A stretch of DNA of 64,000 bases, taken from the NCBI RefSeq assembly GCF_006007965.1, contig NZ_CP040748.1:2790001-2854000 (forward strand), written 5' to 3'. The first letter of the stretch is position 1; the number at the start of each line of letters is the position of its first letter. The notes beneath the pieces were generated by a model. It saw only the letters and a list, made by a program, of their open reading frames with translations. It searched no databases and was not told where the DNA came from. Shown in pieces: positions 63,975-64,000 of this stretch. Both the position numbers and the translations under genes were made by a program. This DNA comes from Nocardioides jishulii. Its GTDB lineage: Bacteria > Actinomycetota > Actinomycetes > Propionibacteriales > Nocardioidaceae.

Positions 63975-64000
63975 GCGACAGATCCTCTCACGTTCAGCGG

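Overview
This is a chromosomal segment from a high-GC Gram-positive bacterium of the Actinomycetota. Protein flavour, strong G/C third positions, many four-base start/stop overlaps and several actinobacterial families (DUF2530, DUF3027, DUF4350, DUF2332, single-ACT IlvA) suggest a Nocardioides-like member of the Propionibacteriales; that placement is inference. It is almost entirely housekeeping DNA. I saw no insertion sequence, prophage, CRISPR array, rRNA or tRNA.

The backbone lies on the minus strand. Reading from the right edge it runs: DUF3027, NCS2 purine permease, MarR plus MFS exporter, the str operon (rpsL-rpsG-fusA-tuf), ilvA, trmB, a SpoIIM-type protein, the S10 operon (rpsJ to rpsQ), the spc operon (rplN to rplO), secY-adk-map, the alpha operon (infA-rpmJ-rpsM-rpsK-rpsD-rpoA-rplQ), truA with a small methyltransferase, then rplM-rpsI, glmM, glmS-acpS, and nnrE/D-alr-hydrolase-tsaE-tsaB-rimI. 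RimI is cut by the left edge. The left part therefore combines ribosome assembly, amino-sugar and D-alanine supply for peptidoglycan, CoA/ACP activation, and tRNA t6A synthesis.

Plus-strand blocks interrupt this backbone. They are: a DUF2332 gene (5598-6563); coaA (8827-9777); citrate synthase, an HtrA-type protease and a secreted FG-GAP protein (13282-18069); a TetR-flanked SDR-SDR-phosphotransferase-acyl-CoA dehydrogenase operon (18801-22666); a lipoprotein sortase (24136-24825); an ArsR-SRPBCC-DinB-like operon followed by a DUF2786 gene (26418-28722); a membrane protein-DUF4129-DUF4350-MoxR-DUF58 operon (45875-51054) with an RDD gene (52115-52930); and DUF2530 (62879-63190). The MoxR block matches the order of Mycobacterium tuberculosis Rv3689-Rv3695 as I recall it, and here it sits between the str and S10 operons.

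Regulatory features are unusually readable. Many monocistronic or first genes have a TAnnnT -10 hexamer 6-9 bases before the start codon, which predicts leaderless transcripts. Ribosomal-protein units instead have candidate promoters with an 18-bp spacer and leaders of 100 bases or more. The alpha operon is punctuated by strong GC-rich hairpins just after stop codons, and the rpmJ-rpsM gap can form mutually exclusive hairpins, a candidate autoregulatory leader. Clear operator-like palindromes lie before arsR, marR and tetR. I found no obviously new enzymatic system; the best leads are these RNA structures and the conserved MoxR cluster of unknown function.
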